From Burkholderiales bacterium (GTDB taxonomy: Bacteria; Pseudomonadota; Gammaproteobacteria; Burkholderiales; Nitrosomonadaceae): a stretch of DNA of 64,000 bases. The notes beneath the pieces are model-generated. The model worked only from the letters and a program-made list of their open reading frames with translations. It did no database searches and had not been told where the DNA came from. Every line of letters begins with the position of its first letter. Within the stretch, counting starts at the first letter, position 1. The stretch is from positions 1,612,001-1,676,000 of the forward strand of contig JACKLR010000001.1 in NCBI GenBank assembly GCA_024235795.1, read 5' to 3'. The translations under genes and the position numbers were made by a program. Positions 27,164-36,934 of the stretch are shown here, piece after piece.

Positions 27164-28024
27164 ATGGATGGGCACAATCAGACTTTCAATGGTATGAAAG
27201 CAAAGAAGACAATTAATCCGCAGGGCATGATTTTATTGCTGCTCTTAATTGTTTTTCTGCAGGCTTGTTCTTCGCTGCCCAAAAATGAAAACACTGAAGT
27301 TGATCCGGTTGATCCGCATGAAGATATAAACCGTGTTTCCTATGATTTCACTGACAAAGTTGATCGGATGTTATTTGAACCGGTAGTTGATGTTTATGTG
27401 GACTATGTTCCAAATGCCGCACAACGCTCAATTGGGAATTTTTATGACAATCTATCGTACCCAAATGTCGTTTTGAATGCCTTTTTGCAGGGCAAGGTGA
27501 AACAGGGCTTTGCTGATGGCTTGCGCTTTTTAGTCAATTCCACAATTGGAATGTTGGGCTTGTTTGATATGGCAACGCATATGGGACTGGAAAAACACGA
27601 TGAAGATTTTGGGCAGACACTGGCGGTCTGGGGATTCGATTCCGGCTCCTATTTATTTATCCCGATTTTAGGGCCGAGCAGCGAACGTGATGTCGTTGGC
27701 GTTCCAGTAACCGTTGTAACCAATATGCTTTTCTATGCCGGCTATGTCGTCGGTGCACCTGTTTTTGTTCCGTTGACTGTGCTGGGTGCAATTGACAAGC
27801 GTGCGCGCCTGGCCGGACCCATGCGCATACGCGATCAGGCGGCGCTCGATCCGTATCTGTTCGTGCGGGAAGCGTCGTTACAACATCGGGAGTTTCTGAT
27901 CTATGATGGCAACCCGCCACTCAGATTGTATGACGATGAGCCTTTTTTGGATAATCCCTTTGAAGTAAAACCGGAAAAGAAGCTTCCGGGCAATGATGCC
28001 CCAGATAGTCAATCAATAGAATAA
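27164..28024 (+). CDS. mlaA: MlaA/VacJ family lipoprotein
   Basis: MlaA sits in the outer membrane and takes mislocalised phospholipids from the outer leaflet. The 286-residue precursor has a lipoprotein signal with LQAC lipobox, then DPHEDINRVSYDFTDKVDR, the classical VacJ opening, followed by VPNAAQRSIGNFYDNL and GKVKQGFADGLRFLVNSTIG. The C-terminus is acidic and probably flexible. Its placement upstream of squalene-hopene cyclase recurs in hopanoid loci; the other Mla components are not here. Confidence 0.92.
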   Translation: MDGHNQTFNGMKAKKTINPQGMILLLLLIVFLQACSSLPKNENTEVDPVDPHEDINRVSYDFTDKVDRMLFEPVVDVYVDYVPNAAQRSIGNFYDNLSYPNVVLNAFLQGKVKQGFADGLRFLVNSTIGMLGLFDMATHMGLEKHDEDFGQTLAVWGFDSGSYLFIPILGPSSERDVVGVPVTVVTNMLFYAGYVVGAPVFVPLTVLGAIDKRARLAGPMRIRDQAALDPYLFVREASLQHREFLIYDGNPPLRLYDDEPFLDNPFEVKPEKKLPGNDAPDSQSIE

Positions 28025-28120
28025 ATGATTAAGAAAAAACAAAAATAGATTAAAACAAAGAAATACAAGCGGTAAAATATATATTTCCCTGAAAATTATT
28101 TTAATCATATCGATGATGCT

Positions 28121-30091
28121 ATGAATGGAATGCACGAGAGCTTGAGAATAAACCGGGAAGATGCCGGTTTGACCGAAAAAGACGAAATTAGCCCGTCAAC
28201 ATTGAATGAACAGTTTATTAAGGCGCGTTCTGCTTTATTGGCATCGCAAAATTCGGATGGGCACTGGTGCTTTCCCCTGGAAGCAGACTGCACGATACCC
28301 GCAGAGTATATCCTGATGATGCATTTTATGGATGAAGTGGATGTTGTGCTGGAGAACAAAATCGCCCGTTTTATCCGGTCGAAACAGGATCAAACGCATC
28401 ATGGCTGGCCGCTGTATTATGGCGGGGAGTTCGACATCAGTTGTTCCATCAAATCCTATTATGCTTTAAAACTGGTGGGCGATTCACCGGATGAACCGCA
28501 TATGGTTCGTGTACGCGAGGCAATTCTTCAACACGGTGGTGCGGCCAAGGCAAATGTATTTACTCGCCTGTTGCTGGCAATGTATCAACAGATACCTTGG
28601 AGAGGCGTACCCGTTGTTCCGACAGAACTAATGTTGCTGCCCCGATGGTTTCCGTTTCATCTGAGCAAGATATCATACTGGTCGCGAACCGTTATGGTGC
28701 CGCTCTCAATTTTATGTACATTGAAAGCGAAAGCGGTCAATCCACGTAATGTCGATATTCGTGAGTTGTTTACTGTTCCACCCGAACAGGAAAAAAATTA
28801 TTTTCCCGAAGCAGAAACGCGTTTAAAACGATTTTTTATGTGGGTCGAACGTATTTTATCCAGGTTTGAACCGCGCTTACCCGAATTTATGCGCCGCTAT
28901 TCGATTCGCCGTGCTGAACGCTGGACGCTGGAACGGTTAAATGGAGAATGTGGCATAGGCGCAATTTTTCCGGCCATGGTAAATGCCTATGAGGCATTGG
29001 CATTACTGGGTTATGCCGAAGATCATCCCAATCGTGTTCAATGCCGCAGGGCATTGGAAGGTTTGTTAATTAATGAAGGGGAGCAGGCCTGGTGCCAGCC
29101 ATGTACTTCGCCGGTTTGGGATACAGTATTAAGTGGACTGGCATTGCAGGAAGACCCTGAAACGGATCAGAAGACTGTGCATGCTGCATTGGATTGGCTG
29201 CTCACAAAACAAATACTGGATGAAGCGGGCGACTGGCGTGATAAATGCCCTGCATTACCAGGGGGCGGTTGGGCGTTCCAATACGCCAATCCGCATTATC
29301 CTGATCTGGACGATACGGCTGCAGTTGGCTGGGCCATGGCACAGGCTCAGATAAGCGGCAATGTGCAGGCGTATGAGCAATCACTCGTGCGCGCTATCGA
29401 TTGGCTTGCGGGTATGCAATCCAGCAATGGGGGGTTTGCGGCATTTGATGTCGATAATACCCATCACTACCTCAATGAAATTCCGTTTGCCGATCATGGT
29501 GCCTTGATTGACCCGCCAACCAGTGATGTTACCGCGCGGTGTGTAGGCGTGCTCAGTTTGTGTGGTGAACAACGACATCAGGATACTGTTCGTCGTGGCA
29601 TCGAATTTTTGCTACAGGAACAAGAGGCCGATGGCTCATGGTTTGGGCGCTGGGGTACAAACTATATTTACGGTACTTGGTCTGTGCTGGAGGCTTTAAA
29701 GCTGGCTAAACTGGATGTTAATCATATGTCTGTCCGGCGCGCGGTTCAGTGGTTAAAATCTATTCAACGGGAAGACGGTGGCTGGGGAGAAACAAACGAC
29801 ACCTATTTCAATCAACAATTGGCTGGCCGGTTTGAAACCAGTACTGCGTTTCAAACTGCGTGGGCGATTCTCGGCCTCATGGCTGCCGGTGAAGTCAATA
29901 GCCAGTCAGTACACGAAGGAGTGGATTATTTGTTACGTAATCAAGCGGCTAACGGTTTATGGGAAGAACCCTGGTTTACTGCGCCCGGTTTTCCGCGCGT
30001 TTTTTATCTTAAATATCACGGGTATTCAAAATATTTTCCGGTGTGGGCACTGGCGCGCTATCGTGCCTTAATGAAGGAGCGCAAGGCATGA
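28121..30091 (+). CDS. shc: Squalene-hopene cyclase
   Basis: This enzyme (also called HpnF) cyclises squalene to hopene/hopanol at the inner membrane, giving the hopanoid skeleton. The 656-residue length is normal. The catalytic acid motif DLDDTA lies at residues 395-400, and several QW repeats are visible (QNSDGHW; QSSNGGFAAFD; QEADGSWFGRW; QREDGGWGE; QAANGLWEE). The FYLKYHGYSKYFPVWALARY C-terminus is typical. The next gene overlaps by 4 bases. Squalene-forming genes (hpnCDE) are not in the window. Confidence 0.97.
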   Translation: MNGMHESLRINREDAGLTEKDEISPSTLNEQFIKARSALLASQNSDGHWCFPLEADCTIPAEYILMMHFMDEVDVVLENKIARFIRSKQDQTHHGWPLYYGGEFDISCSIKSYYALKLVGDSPDEPHMVRVREAILQHGGAAKANVFTRLLLAMYQQIPWRGVPVVPTELMLLPRWFPFHLSKISYWSRTVMVPLSILCTLKAKAVNPRNVDIRELFTVPPEQEKNYFPEAETRLKRFFMWVERILSRFEPRLPEFMRRYSIRRAERWTLERLNGECGIGAIFPAMVNAYEALALLGYAEDHPNRVQCRRALEGLLINEGEQAWCQPCTSPVWDTVLSGLALQEDPETDQKTVHAALDWLLTKQILDEAGDWRDKCPALPGGGWAFQYANPHYPDLDDTAAVGWAMAQAQISGNVQAYEQSLVRAIDWLAGMQSSNGGFAAFDVDNTHHYLNEIPFADHGALIDPPTSDVTARCVGVLSLCGEQRHQDTVRRGIEFLLQEQEADGSWFGRWGTNYIYGTWSVLEALKLAKLDVNHMSVRRAVQWLKSIQREDGGWGETNDTYFNQQLAGRFETSTAFQTAWAILGLMAAGEVNSQSVHEGVDYLLRNQAANGLWEEPWFTAPGFPRVFYLKYHGYSKYFPVWALARYRALMKERKA

Positions 30092-30894
30092 GCGAAAGTG
30101 TTTTAGGCATTGTATCTGCTTTAAAATCTGAAGCCAGTTGTCTGATGAAACTGCGTTTTCCGGTTTTTAAAATTGCCAGAATTGCACCAAGAACAAGACT
30201 TTGCCTGAGTGGAATGGGGAATGCGGGCGCACTGAAGGCATGTGAGATACTTCACGAATATGAGGTTGATGCATTGCTCAGTTTTGGAGTGGCGGCTGCG
30301 CTGGATAATAAGCTGGTGCCCGGGGATCTGGTTCTGCCCGAAACCATTAACTGCAACGGTAAAAAATTACCGGTTACACTTGAATGGCGTGAGCGGGTGG
30401 CTGCATTGCTGCCGTCCTATTTAACTGTCGTTGGTGGCACGCTTACAGGTTCTGAAGCGCCACTGTTTTCGCGGCAGGAGAAAATCAAACTGGGCGAAGA
30501 AACCGGTGCCTGTGCTGCTGATATGGAGACTGCAATTGTCGCTGAATTTGCGGCGCGTGCGGATATGCCTTTTATCGCAATACGCGCCATTGTCGATCCG
30601 CTTGAGTTTTCACCGCCGCCAGCGCTGCTGGATGTTGTCTATGCCGATGGCACTACCGATATCGTGCGGTTGATACCCTTGCTGTTCAATGGTTCTGTGC
30701 CTTTTAAAACCCTTTTTCACTTGGGTGTTGGCATGTATGCGGCGCGTTCAACGTTATCGAAAGTGGTGCAAGTGGCTGGGCTGGATTTCAAGAGTGAGTT
30801 AACCGACCGGAGCCATGCGTATGAAATCATAAGCAGTCTGGAAACAGATGGCAGCAATAAGCCGGCAAGCAACAGTACTAACGAAGTTAATTAA
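30088..30894 (+). CDS. hpnG: Hopanoid-associated nucleoside phosphorylase (HpnG)
   Basis: HpnG removes adenine from adenosylhopane to give ribosylhopane. The 268-residue protein has a purine-nucleoside-phosphorylase fold with GIVSALKSEASCL at the start, LCLSGMGNAGALKA, FGVAAALDNKLVPGDLVLPE and the ADMETAIVAEFAARADMPFIAIRAIVDP ribose/base site. ATG 30088 overlaps the shc stop (ATGA) and is preferred over 30043. HpnH, which makes adenosylhopane, is not encoded here, so it must lie elsewhere for this enzyme to have a substrate. Confidence 0.92.
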   Translation: MSESVLGIVSALKSEASCLMKLRFPVFKIARIAPRTRLCLSGMGNAGALKACEILHEYEVDALLSFGVAAALDNKLVPGDLVLPETINCNGKKLPVTLEWRERVAALLPSYLTVVGGTLTGSEAPLFSRQEKIKLGEETGACAADMETAIVAEFAARADMPFIAIRAIVDPLEFSPPPALLDVVYADGTTDIVRLIPLLFNGSVPFKTLFHLGVGMYAARSTLSKVVQVAGLDFKSELTDRSHAYEIISSLETDGSNKPASNSTNEVN

Positions 30895-31894
30895 CAGGCA
30901 TTGCAAATGCGGATTTAGCAGTCCGTCGCCGGGGGCGGATTAGATTCCTGATTGCAGCGAAATTTCTCCGACTGAATTCCACGCGTGACCGTGGATCAGG
31001 ATCAACCTGATCCAACGCTTCAACGATTGCAACACGAGGCGCAAGTCCAGCGAAATTGGCTACCTGAATGGACAACCCAGGGCGGGCGTTCAATTCGATA
31101 ATCATGGGCCCTTGGTCTCTGTCCAGAACAATATCAACGCCTAAGTAGCCCAGGCCAGTCATTTCATAGCATGCGGCGGCGAGCTTGAGCAGCTTATCCC
31201 AATGGGGCACAGTTAAATTAGAAAAGGGTTTGCGTGTATCCGGATGAAAATAAACCGGATTACCGTACTGCACGGCATGTAGCGCCTCGCCTGTTCCAAT
31301 ATCAATACCAACACCAACTGCACCTTGATGTAAATTGGCTCTACCATCCGATGCATGCGTGGCCAGTCTCAACATTGCCATAACGGGATAACCTTTCAGA
31401 ACTATAACGCGAAGATCCGGAATGCCTTCATAGCTATAGTCAACAAAAATCGGATCAATCTGTATCAATGACTCGATCATGACCGAATCAGGCTTTCCGC
31501 CAAGGCTGTGCAATCCACTCAGAATGTTTGAGACATGACGTTCGATATGTGAGAGCTTGACGGTATCGCCGCTTGGTTTATAGTAGAAGTTGTGATCCTG
31601 TTCGACAATAACCAGGATGCCTTTGCCACCACTGCCTTTGACGGGTTTAATAACGAACTGCTGATAGTTGCTCAATATGCCTTTGAGCTTCCTGACATCA
31701 TGATGGTAGCGCAAGGTCCCGAGTAGTTCAGGAACAGTAATACCGGCTTGCTGGGCAAGGTATTTTGTTTTTAATTTATCGTCGACCAGCGGGTATAGAT
31801 GGCGTGGGTTATAACGGGCTACCAAACCAAAATTTCTCTGGTTCATGCCGATAATGCCCATACTTCTGAGCCGTTTAACGCTTGTCAGCAACAT
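30887..31894 (-). CDS. ATP-grasp ligase related to RimK (alpha-L-glutamate ligase-like)
   Basis: The 335-residue protein has an ATP-grasp fold: FVIKPVKGSGGKGILVI binds ATP, and GYLGVDIVLDRDQGPMIIELNARPGLSIQ is the metal/ATP region. Such enzymes join amino acids or peptides to carboxylates. It overlaps the 7TM gene by 20 bases and follows the retropepsin gene in one run, the module described by comparative genomics as amidoligase plus inactive transglutaminase plus aspartyl protease (osmotic-stress RloC-like in some annotations). Substrate unknown. Its 3' end overlaps hpnG by 8 bases tail to tail. Confidence 0.87.
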   Translation of the reverse strand: MLLTSVKRLRSMGIIGMNQRNFGLVARYNPRHLYPLVDDKLKTKYLAQQAGITVPELLGTLRYHHDVRKLKGILSNYQQFVIKPVKGSGGKGILVIVEQDHNFYYKPSGDTVKLSHIERHVSNILSGLHSLGGKPDSVMIESLIQIDPIFVDYSYEGIPDLRVIVLKGYPVMAMLRLATHASDGRANLHQGAVGVGIDIGTGEALHAVQYGNPVYFHPDTRKPFSNLTVPHWDKLLKLAAACYEMTGLGYLGVDIVLDRDQGPMIIELNARPGLSIQVANFAGLAPRVAIVEALDQVDPDPRSRVEFSRRNFAAIRNLIRPRRRTAKSAFAMPVN

Positions 31895-33422
31895 AATGTC
31901 TACCCATTGAGTGAAAACGATAAAGCTCTGTTAAACGATAACCGGTATATTGGCCCAGTATCAGAATCAAAGCCAGATTGACTAGCATCAGCTCCGGAAA
32001 ATTAAAGGTCAAGTATTCAACAGTTCGATTTGTCATGAATAGATAAGCAATAACTGCAGTCAGTAAACTTCCGGCACCTTGTATAAATACTTCTCTGGGT
32101 CCATCTTCTTCCCAGAGCACGGACATGCGTTCAATTGTCCATGCCAGAATAATCATGGGGAAAAACGTTACTTGTAATGCCTGGCTGAGACCGAGTTTAT
32201 GACTGATAATACTGATACTTGCAATAATGGTTATCACGACGATAATGACTGCGGATATGCGGGCAACCAGTAGCAAATTCAGTCGCGATAAATAAGAACG
32301 GATGAGCAGTCCGGTACTGACGACTATCAAAAAGATAATTATACCTGTTATCAGCGTGGTCTGGATCAAAGCCAATGCAATCAGAATCGGCATAAAAGTA
32401 CCAGAAGTACGAATACCGATCAGGATACGCATGATAACAACAACTAACGCACCGATAGGTAGCAGCAAAATCATTTTGAAGGCATTTTGTTGTTCAATGG
32501 GAAGGCTGTAGATAGAAAAATCGATTAACCCGGCTTCTTTGTTAATACCGCTGTCAACAACCAGGTTCCTGGTCGTATGAATATTTTTGATAATCGAGAA
32601 TGAAACCTGTGAATTTCTACCGCCAACGACATCCAACAAGGATTGTCCGCCGCGTTGCCAGATCAGGAAATTCTTCGGCTTGCCGCTTTTGCCAGTGTCC
32701 TGGTTGAATAGTATCCATTGACTGCCATCGTGGATTTCAACAAAATTAGTGAGTGACTGCCGTCTGCGTCCGTCTTCCAGAAAAAGGCCGCGTACAACAC
32801 GTGCACTAATCCCCTCTAAAGCCAGCAAATCGAGAATCAATTCAGTTTTGTAATCCTCGCCAGCTTTGTCATTACGCAGTAAACGCTGGTTCTGGTTGGG
32901 CGATGGGGAATTCAGTGTCTGGATTAATTCACGTGTAAAAATTTCCGGGTTTGCGGATCTGGCCCGCACTTGATCAAGCAATGTCATTGACGCTGTCAGA
33001 AACACCTCGTCCAGTTCGGGTTTTTTGGGTTCCTCGGGGGTATCAGTAGGCTGAATCTCGATCATTTTGTCATTCTCGTACACACTCAACCGATAATAAG
33101 CCGTTTGAGCACCCTGGGCCGCCCTTTTGCTCCATTGGCCACGGCGGATATTATTCGATGAGAGTTCACTGAAACCATAGTCTGGCGAAGCAAAGTCCTC
33201 TTCCATAAACGTCAGATGGGGTTCTTTGGGTGGCAAAGCAAATGAAACGATAACCGGATCACCCTGAGCCTGAAAATCAATTTTCGCCTCGATTGTCCAG
33301 ACAAATTTTTTTGCATCTGGCATTAACGGAAAACCCAGTACCAAATGCTTATAGAGTATCAATCCAATCCCGGTCAGAAGAATCAGTATAACAACGGTGT
33401 AAAGTCTAGCTCTGGAGTGCAT
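31875..33422 (-). CDS. Inactive transglutaminase-like periplasmic domain fused to seven TM helices
   Basis: The 515-residue protein has one N-terminal TM helix (about 8-28), a periplasmic part (about 30-310) with a transglutaminase-like domain near 165-270 (LLALEGISARVVRGLFLEDGRR; SQWILFNQDTG) and a C-terminal seven-helix membrane domain (about 325-500). The Cys of active transglutaminases is not seen. It matches the inactive transglutaminase/7TM family (RloB-like). Its start touches the stop of the retropepsin gene (33422), showing an operon. It may present a peptide to the ATP-grasp ligase across the membrane. Confidence 0.88.
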   Translation of the reverse strand: MHSRARLYTVVILILLTGIGLILYKHLVLGFPLMPDAKKFVWTIEAKIDFQAQGDPVIVSFALPPKEPHLTFMEEDFASPDYGFSELSSNNIRRGQWSKRAAQGAQTAYYRLSVYENDKMIEIQPTDTPEEPKKPELDEVFLTASMTLLDQVRARSANPEIFTRELIQTLNSPSPNQNQRLLRNDKAGEDYKTELILDLLALEGISARVVRGLFLEDGRRRQSLTNFVEIHDGSQWILFNQDTGKSGKPKNFLIWQRGGQSLLDVVGGRNSQVSFSIIKNIHTTRNLVVDSGINKEAGLIDFSIYSLPIEQQNAFKMILLLPIGALVVVIMRILIGIRTSGTFMPILIALALIQTTLITGIIIFLIVVSTGLLIRSYLSRLNLLLVARISAVIIVVITIIASISIISHKLGLSQALQVTFFPMIILAWTIERMSVLWEEDGPREVFIQGAGSLLTAVIAYLFMTNRTVEYLTFNFPELMLVNLALILILGQYTGYRLTELYRFHSMGRHYVADKR

Positions 33423-34294
33423 TATTGCTGGGAACCAATATTGGTTTTGGGTATGGTATATTCCTTGCTGACATCAACGATAGCCAAGTCGCGCAAGAAA
33501 TTTCTGCCAATGAGAATCTGTTGTTTAAATTTGCTGCGATCGACCAAAGTAAAACTGATTAGTTCATCCAGGTCACCCAGTTTTACACGCATTTGAACAA
33601 TGGGTCGACGCTGAGATTCTATTTTATGCTTTTTAATTTTGGTATGGCCCCGGACTCGGCGCACAAGTTCGATTTTTTCCTCTGTTTCCGGATCGAAAAT
33701 ATTGAATTTGATATACGGCTTACCGTCGCGTTCAAATTCAACCATATCAAGCGCATTAAGCGAAGAAGTCTGGGCGCCGGTATCAATCCGTGCACTTAAA
33801 CTGATCCCGGGTGGATCAAGATAGACATACTCAAGTCCGCCAAGAATCGCTCTTTTATCTACGTTATCCGTTTTCTTTGAAACAGGAATGCTATTTGGTG
33901 AATTTTGAGGATTTTGTTTTACGGATTTTGACGTCTGGGAAGCCGCCGGTGTATTGGATACGCGACTCGCTTTATTGAGTTGAGTTTGCCGTTCTTGCTG
34001 GCTCTCCAGCTGTTTCTTTTGTTTTATTAGCTCCGAAAACAAAGTGACTAATTCACTTTCACGGGCACTGATATCGGCTTCACGTTTTAGCAGTGATTCT
34101 TCGCGGCTATTCAGTTCAGCTAAACGTTCTGCCAGATTGTCTTGCCAAAAAAACGATGCCTGACTTGATTCAATCGCTGAAGATTGCGGATCAACTGAGC
34201 GGCATCCCGACAAAATGGCCAGATTGGCGCAAATAAAAAAAACAAGTAAAACTGATTTTGAAAAGACTGTTTTTTTTCGGGTGAGAAGCAGCAT
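33422..34294 (-). CDS. Retropepsin-like aspartic protease lipoprotein
   Basis: The 290-residue precursor has a lipoprotein signal (LAILSGC; Cys31), a coiled coil (about 52-108), a Ser/Pro/Asn-rich linker and a C-terminal domain of the retropepsin-like family often annotated as ATP-dependent zinc protease. The aspartate motif ARIDTGAQTSSLNA has DTG at 171-173, and LIGRNFLRDLAIVDV is the flap-end motif. With only one DTG it would act as a dimer. First gene of the three-gene module. Confidence 0.87.
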   Translation of the reverse strand: MLLLTRKKTVFSKSVLLVFFICANLAILSGCRSVDPQSSAIESSQASFFWQDNLAERLAELNSREESLLKREADISARESELVTLFSELIKQKKQLESQQERQTQLNKASRVSNTPAASQTSKSVKQNPQNSPNSIPVSKKTDNVDKRAILGGLEYVYLDPPGISLSARIDTGAQTSSLNALDMVEFERDGKPYIKFNIFDPETEEKIELVRRVRGHTKIKKHKIESQRRPIVQMRVKLGDLDELISFTLVDRSKFKQQILIGRNFLRDLAIVDVSKEYTIPKTNIGSQQ

Positions 34295-34442
34295 TTTTAT
34301 GGCCAGCGTTTATGTGAAAATTGAAGCGTATACAGTCGTATAAAGATTAAAATAGAGCCGATTTTACTATCTGATTGATCGGTTACCGCTCGAGCTTCTA
34401 ACCGTCATTCTGGTGTAAGCAAATAGTGTATGACCACTGTTG

Positions 34443-34853
34443 TTATGGATTGTTCAGGTTAAAAATCAATGTTTCGCTGTTGTAAGAACAAATACTACGG
34501 TGAATTTCCAGGCATTGGGAAGTGACAACAATTTTATATGTGCCCGGTGGCTGATCCTTGCTATCGAATTCAAAATGGAAATGTCCCTGTTTATCGCTGG
34601 GGAATGATTTCTCAACAATGACAACACCATCTTCAGTCGTTACCTGAAAATTCAGTAATACATCCGCAGTTGGTTGTGCGTTGTAGTCCACCCAACCGTT
34701 TATAACGACTTTTTCTCCAACCGTATACTGTGTGATTGGCTCAACCAGCACGGGTTTTGAGATATGTGTGGCTACTGCATAAGTCGAAATAACAGCTAAC
34801 AATAGCACCAGCGTGCTGGTCAAAATATATTTTTGTTTTATTCCCATTAACAT
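34443..34853 (-). CDS. Membrane-anchored Ig-like domain protein of unknown function
   Basis: I do not recognise a named family. The 136-residue protein has one N-terminal TM segment (about 9-28) and an exported beta-sandwich of the macroglobulin/bacterial Ig type: PITQYTVGEKVVINGWVDYN, VLLNFQVTTEDGVVI, GHFHFEFDSKDQPPGTYKIVV. Two cysteines near the end (QCLEIHRSIC) may form a disulfide. It stands alone between the retropepsin and lpdA genes. Confidence 0.7.
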   Translation of the reverse strand: MLMGIKQKYILTSTLVLLLAVISTYAVATHISKPVLVEPITQYTVGEKVVINGWVDYNAQPTADVLLNFQVTTEDGVVIVEKSFPSDKQGHFHFEFDSKDQPPGTYKIVVTSQCLEIHRSICSYNSETLIFNLNNP

Positions 34854-35072
34854 TTAATCACCATCAAATTACTCATGATTATCTTGGCTTTAAAGCATCA
34901 CGTGACGTCTCTGGAACTGATCGTTACTAAAAAGTTATGATCAATCAATGGATTTTCAACCTGCACCCTTTTTAAGAAATATAACAGGTGTAGTAAGACA
35001 AAACCAGTGTAACTTTAAACAGACTGACTGAAAAAATCAATGGAACAATGTTTAATATTGATAGATGAGTAT

Positions 35073-36887
35073 TTATTTTCTGGGTGCATATAAGTCGGTA
35101 ATCGTTCCTTCAGCCATTTCGGCTGCGAAAAGGATTGTTTCAGACAGTGTCGGGTGGGGATGTATGGTCAGACTAATGTCTTCCATGTCTGCGCCCATTT
35201 CGAGCGCTAGCACAGTCTCCGCGATAAGTTCGCCTGCATTAACGCCAACGATACCCGCGCCCAATACACGGCGTGTTTTTTTGTCCAGAATCAGTTTCGT
35301 CATACCTTCTTCACGCGTCATGGAAATTGCCCGGCCACTGGCTGCCCACGGAAAGCTGGCTTTTTCATATTCAATACCCTGCTGGCTGGCTTCCTTCTCG
35401 GTCAGCCCCATCCAGGCGATTTCCGGATCAGTGTAAGCAACCGATGGAATCGTTCGCGCATCAAATATCGCCTTGTGCCCGGCAATAATTTCGGCGGCCA
35501 GTTTGCCCTCATAGGTTGCCTTGTGTGCAAGCATAGGATTGCCAATAATGTCACCGATTGCGAGAATATGCGGAAAATTTGTGCGCAACTGTTGATCGAC
35601 CCTGATGAAGCCCTTCTCATCAATCTGGATACCTATCCCTTCAGCACCGATATTAAACCCATTGGGGCGGCGGCCTACCGCCATCAGGATGCAGTCATAG
35701 GTTTTTGTGTCAGGTGCATTGTCGCCTTCGAAACTGACCACCATACCTGATTTTTTTGCTTCAACCCGAGTGACTCTGGTATTCAAATAAATTGCCTCAT
35801 ACCGATTCTTGGTTCGACGGTATAACGGTCTGACCAGATCAGAATCAGCGTTTGGAATAAGCTGATCCATAAATTCAACAATGCTTATTTTGCTGCCCAG
35901 CGCTGAGTATACTGTAGCCATTTCCAGGCCGATAATACCGCCGCCGATAACCAGCATATGCTTGGGTATTCTTTCCAACTTCAACGCGCCGGTGGAGTCA
36001 ATAATCCGCGTATCGTCGTGAGGAAAACCGGGAATATGTGTGGCACTTGAACCAGCAGCAATAATGCAGTGCTCAAATGAAACAGTTTTTATCCCTTCAC
36101 CGGTTTCCACCTGCATCATATGTGGCGTTGTTAATTTGCCCATACCATGCAGGACTTCCACCTTGCGCTGCTTTGCCAGCGCTTTTAAACCTTTGGTCAA
36201 TTTGCCTATAACTGTTTCCTTCCATGTTCTCAATTTATTGAGCGAGATTTTAGGTTTGCCAAAAACAATACCATGACTTTCGGCTTCTTCAGCTTCGGTG
36301 ATAATTTTTGCAGCATGTAAAAGCGCCTTGGAGGGAATGCAGCCGACATTCAGGCAGACACCACCCAGCGTGTCATAACGTTCGATCAGCATGACCTGTT
36401 TACCCAGATCGGCAGCACGAAAGGCAGCGGTATAGCCACCCGGCCCGGCACCGAGTACCACTACTTCCACGTGAAAATCCCCACGCGGTATATTTTCAGG
36501 TGTTAAGGCTGACTGCGCTTTAGTGTGTACAGCGTATACAGCAGGCTGTGCTGGCTGTGTAGATTGTCCGGTCCGACGTTTATCGGTTTCCTCCGTCTCG
36601 CGTTCATTGCCAGAAAGCGCTTCTGGTTCAATGATTTCTTCCTGACCGACAGCCTCCAGCGTCAGAATCAGCGAACCCTCAGAGACCTTATCCCCAACTT
36701 TCACCTCGACTGATTTAACCTTGCCAGCCTTCGGCGAAGGCACTTCCATCGTCGCCTTATCTGTTTCCAGCGTGATTAGAGAAGTTTCTTTTTCAATCCT
36801 GTCGTTGGGTGAAACGAACACCTCAATTACCGATACATCGCTGAAATCACCGATATCTGGGACTTTTATTTCAACAACCTGAGCCAT
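35073..36887 (-). CDS. lpdA: Dihydrolipoyl dehydrogenase with fused N-terminal lipoyl domain
   Basis: The E3 enzyme reoxidises dihydrolipoamide in 2-oxoacid dehydrogenase complexes. Residues 1-80 are a lipoyl domain with the modified lysine in TLETDKATMEVPSP. A linker (about 85-125) precedes the flavoenzyme: FAD site VLGAGPGGYTAAFRAADLG, redox disulfide in GGVCLNVGCIPSK, NAD site VIGGGIIGLEMATVYSALG and catalytic His in IHPHPTLSE. The lipoyl fusion is usual for the pyruvate dehydrogenase E3 of betaproteobacteria; E1 and E2 are not in this window. Confidence 0.95.
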   Translation of the reverse strand: MAQVVEIKVPDIGDFSDVSVIEVFVSPNDRIEKETSLITLETDKATMEVPSPKAGKVKSVEVKVGDKVSEGSLILTLEAVGQEEIIEPEALSGNERETEETDKRRTGQSTQPAQPAVYAVHTKAQSALTPENIPRGDFHVEVVVLGAGPGGYTAAFRAADLGKQVMLIERYDTLGGVCLNVGCIPSKALLHAAKIITEAEEAESHGIVFGKPKISLNKLRTWKETVIGKLTKGLKALAKQRKVEVLHGMGKLTTPHMMQVETGEGIKTVSFEHCIIAAGSSATHIPGFPHDDTRIIDSTGALKLERIPKHMLVIGGGIIGLEMATVYSALGSKISIVEFMDQLIPNADSDLVRPLYRRTKNRYEAIYLNTRVTRVEAKKSGMVVSFEGDNAPDTKTYDCILMAVGRRPNGFNIGAEGIGIQIDEKGFIRVDQQLRTNFPHILAIGDIIGNPMLAHKATYEGKLAAEIIAGHKAIFDARTIPSVAYTDPEIAWMGLTEKEASQQGIEYEKASFPWAASGRAISMTREEGMTKLILDKKTRRVLGAGIVGVNAGELIAETVLALEMGADMEDISLTIHPHPTLSETILFAAEMAEGTITDLYAPRK

Positions 36888-36934
36888 ATTGTATTTTGGA
36901 TAAATGGATTAATCAAAATGCATTAGCACTGTCA

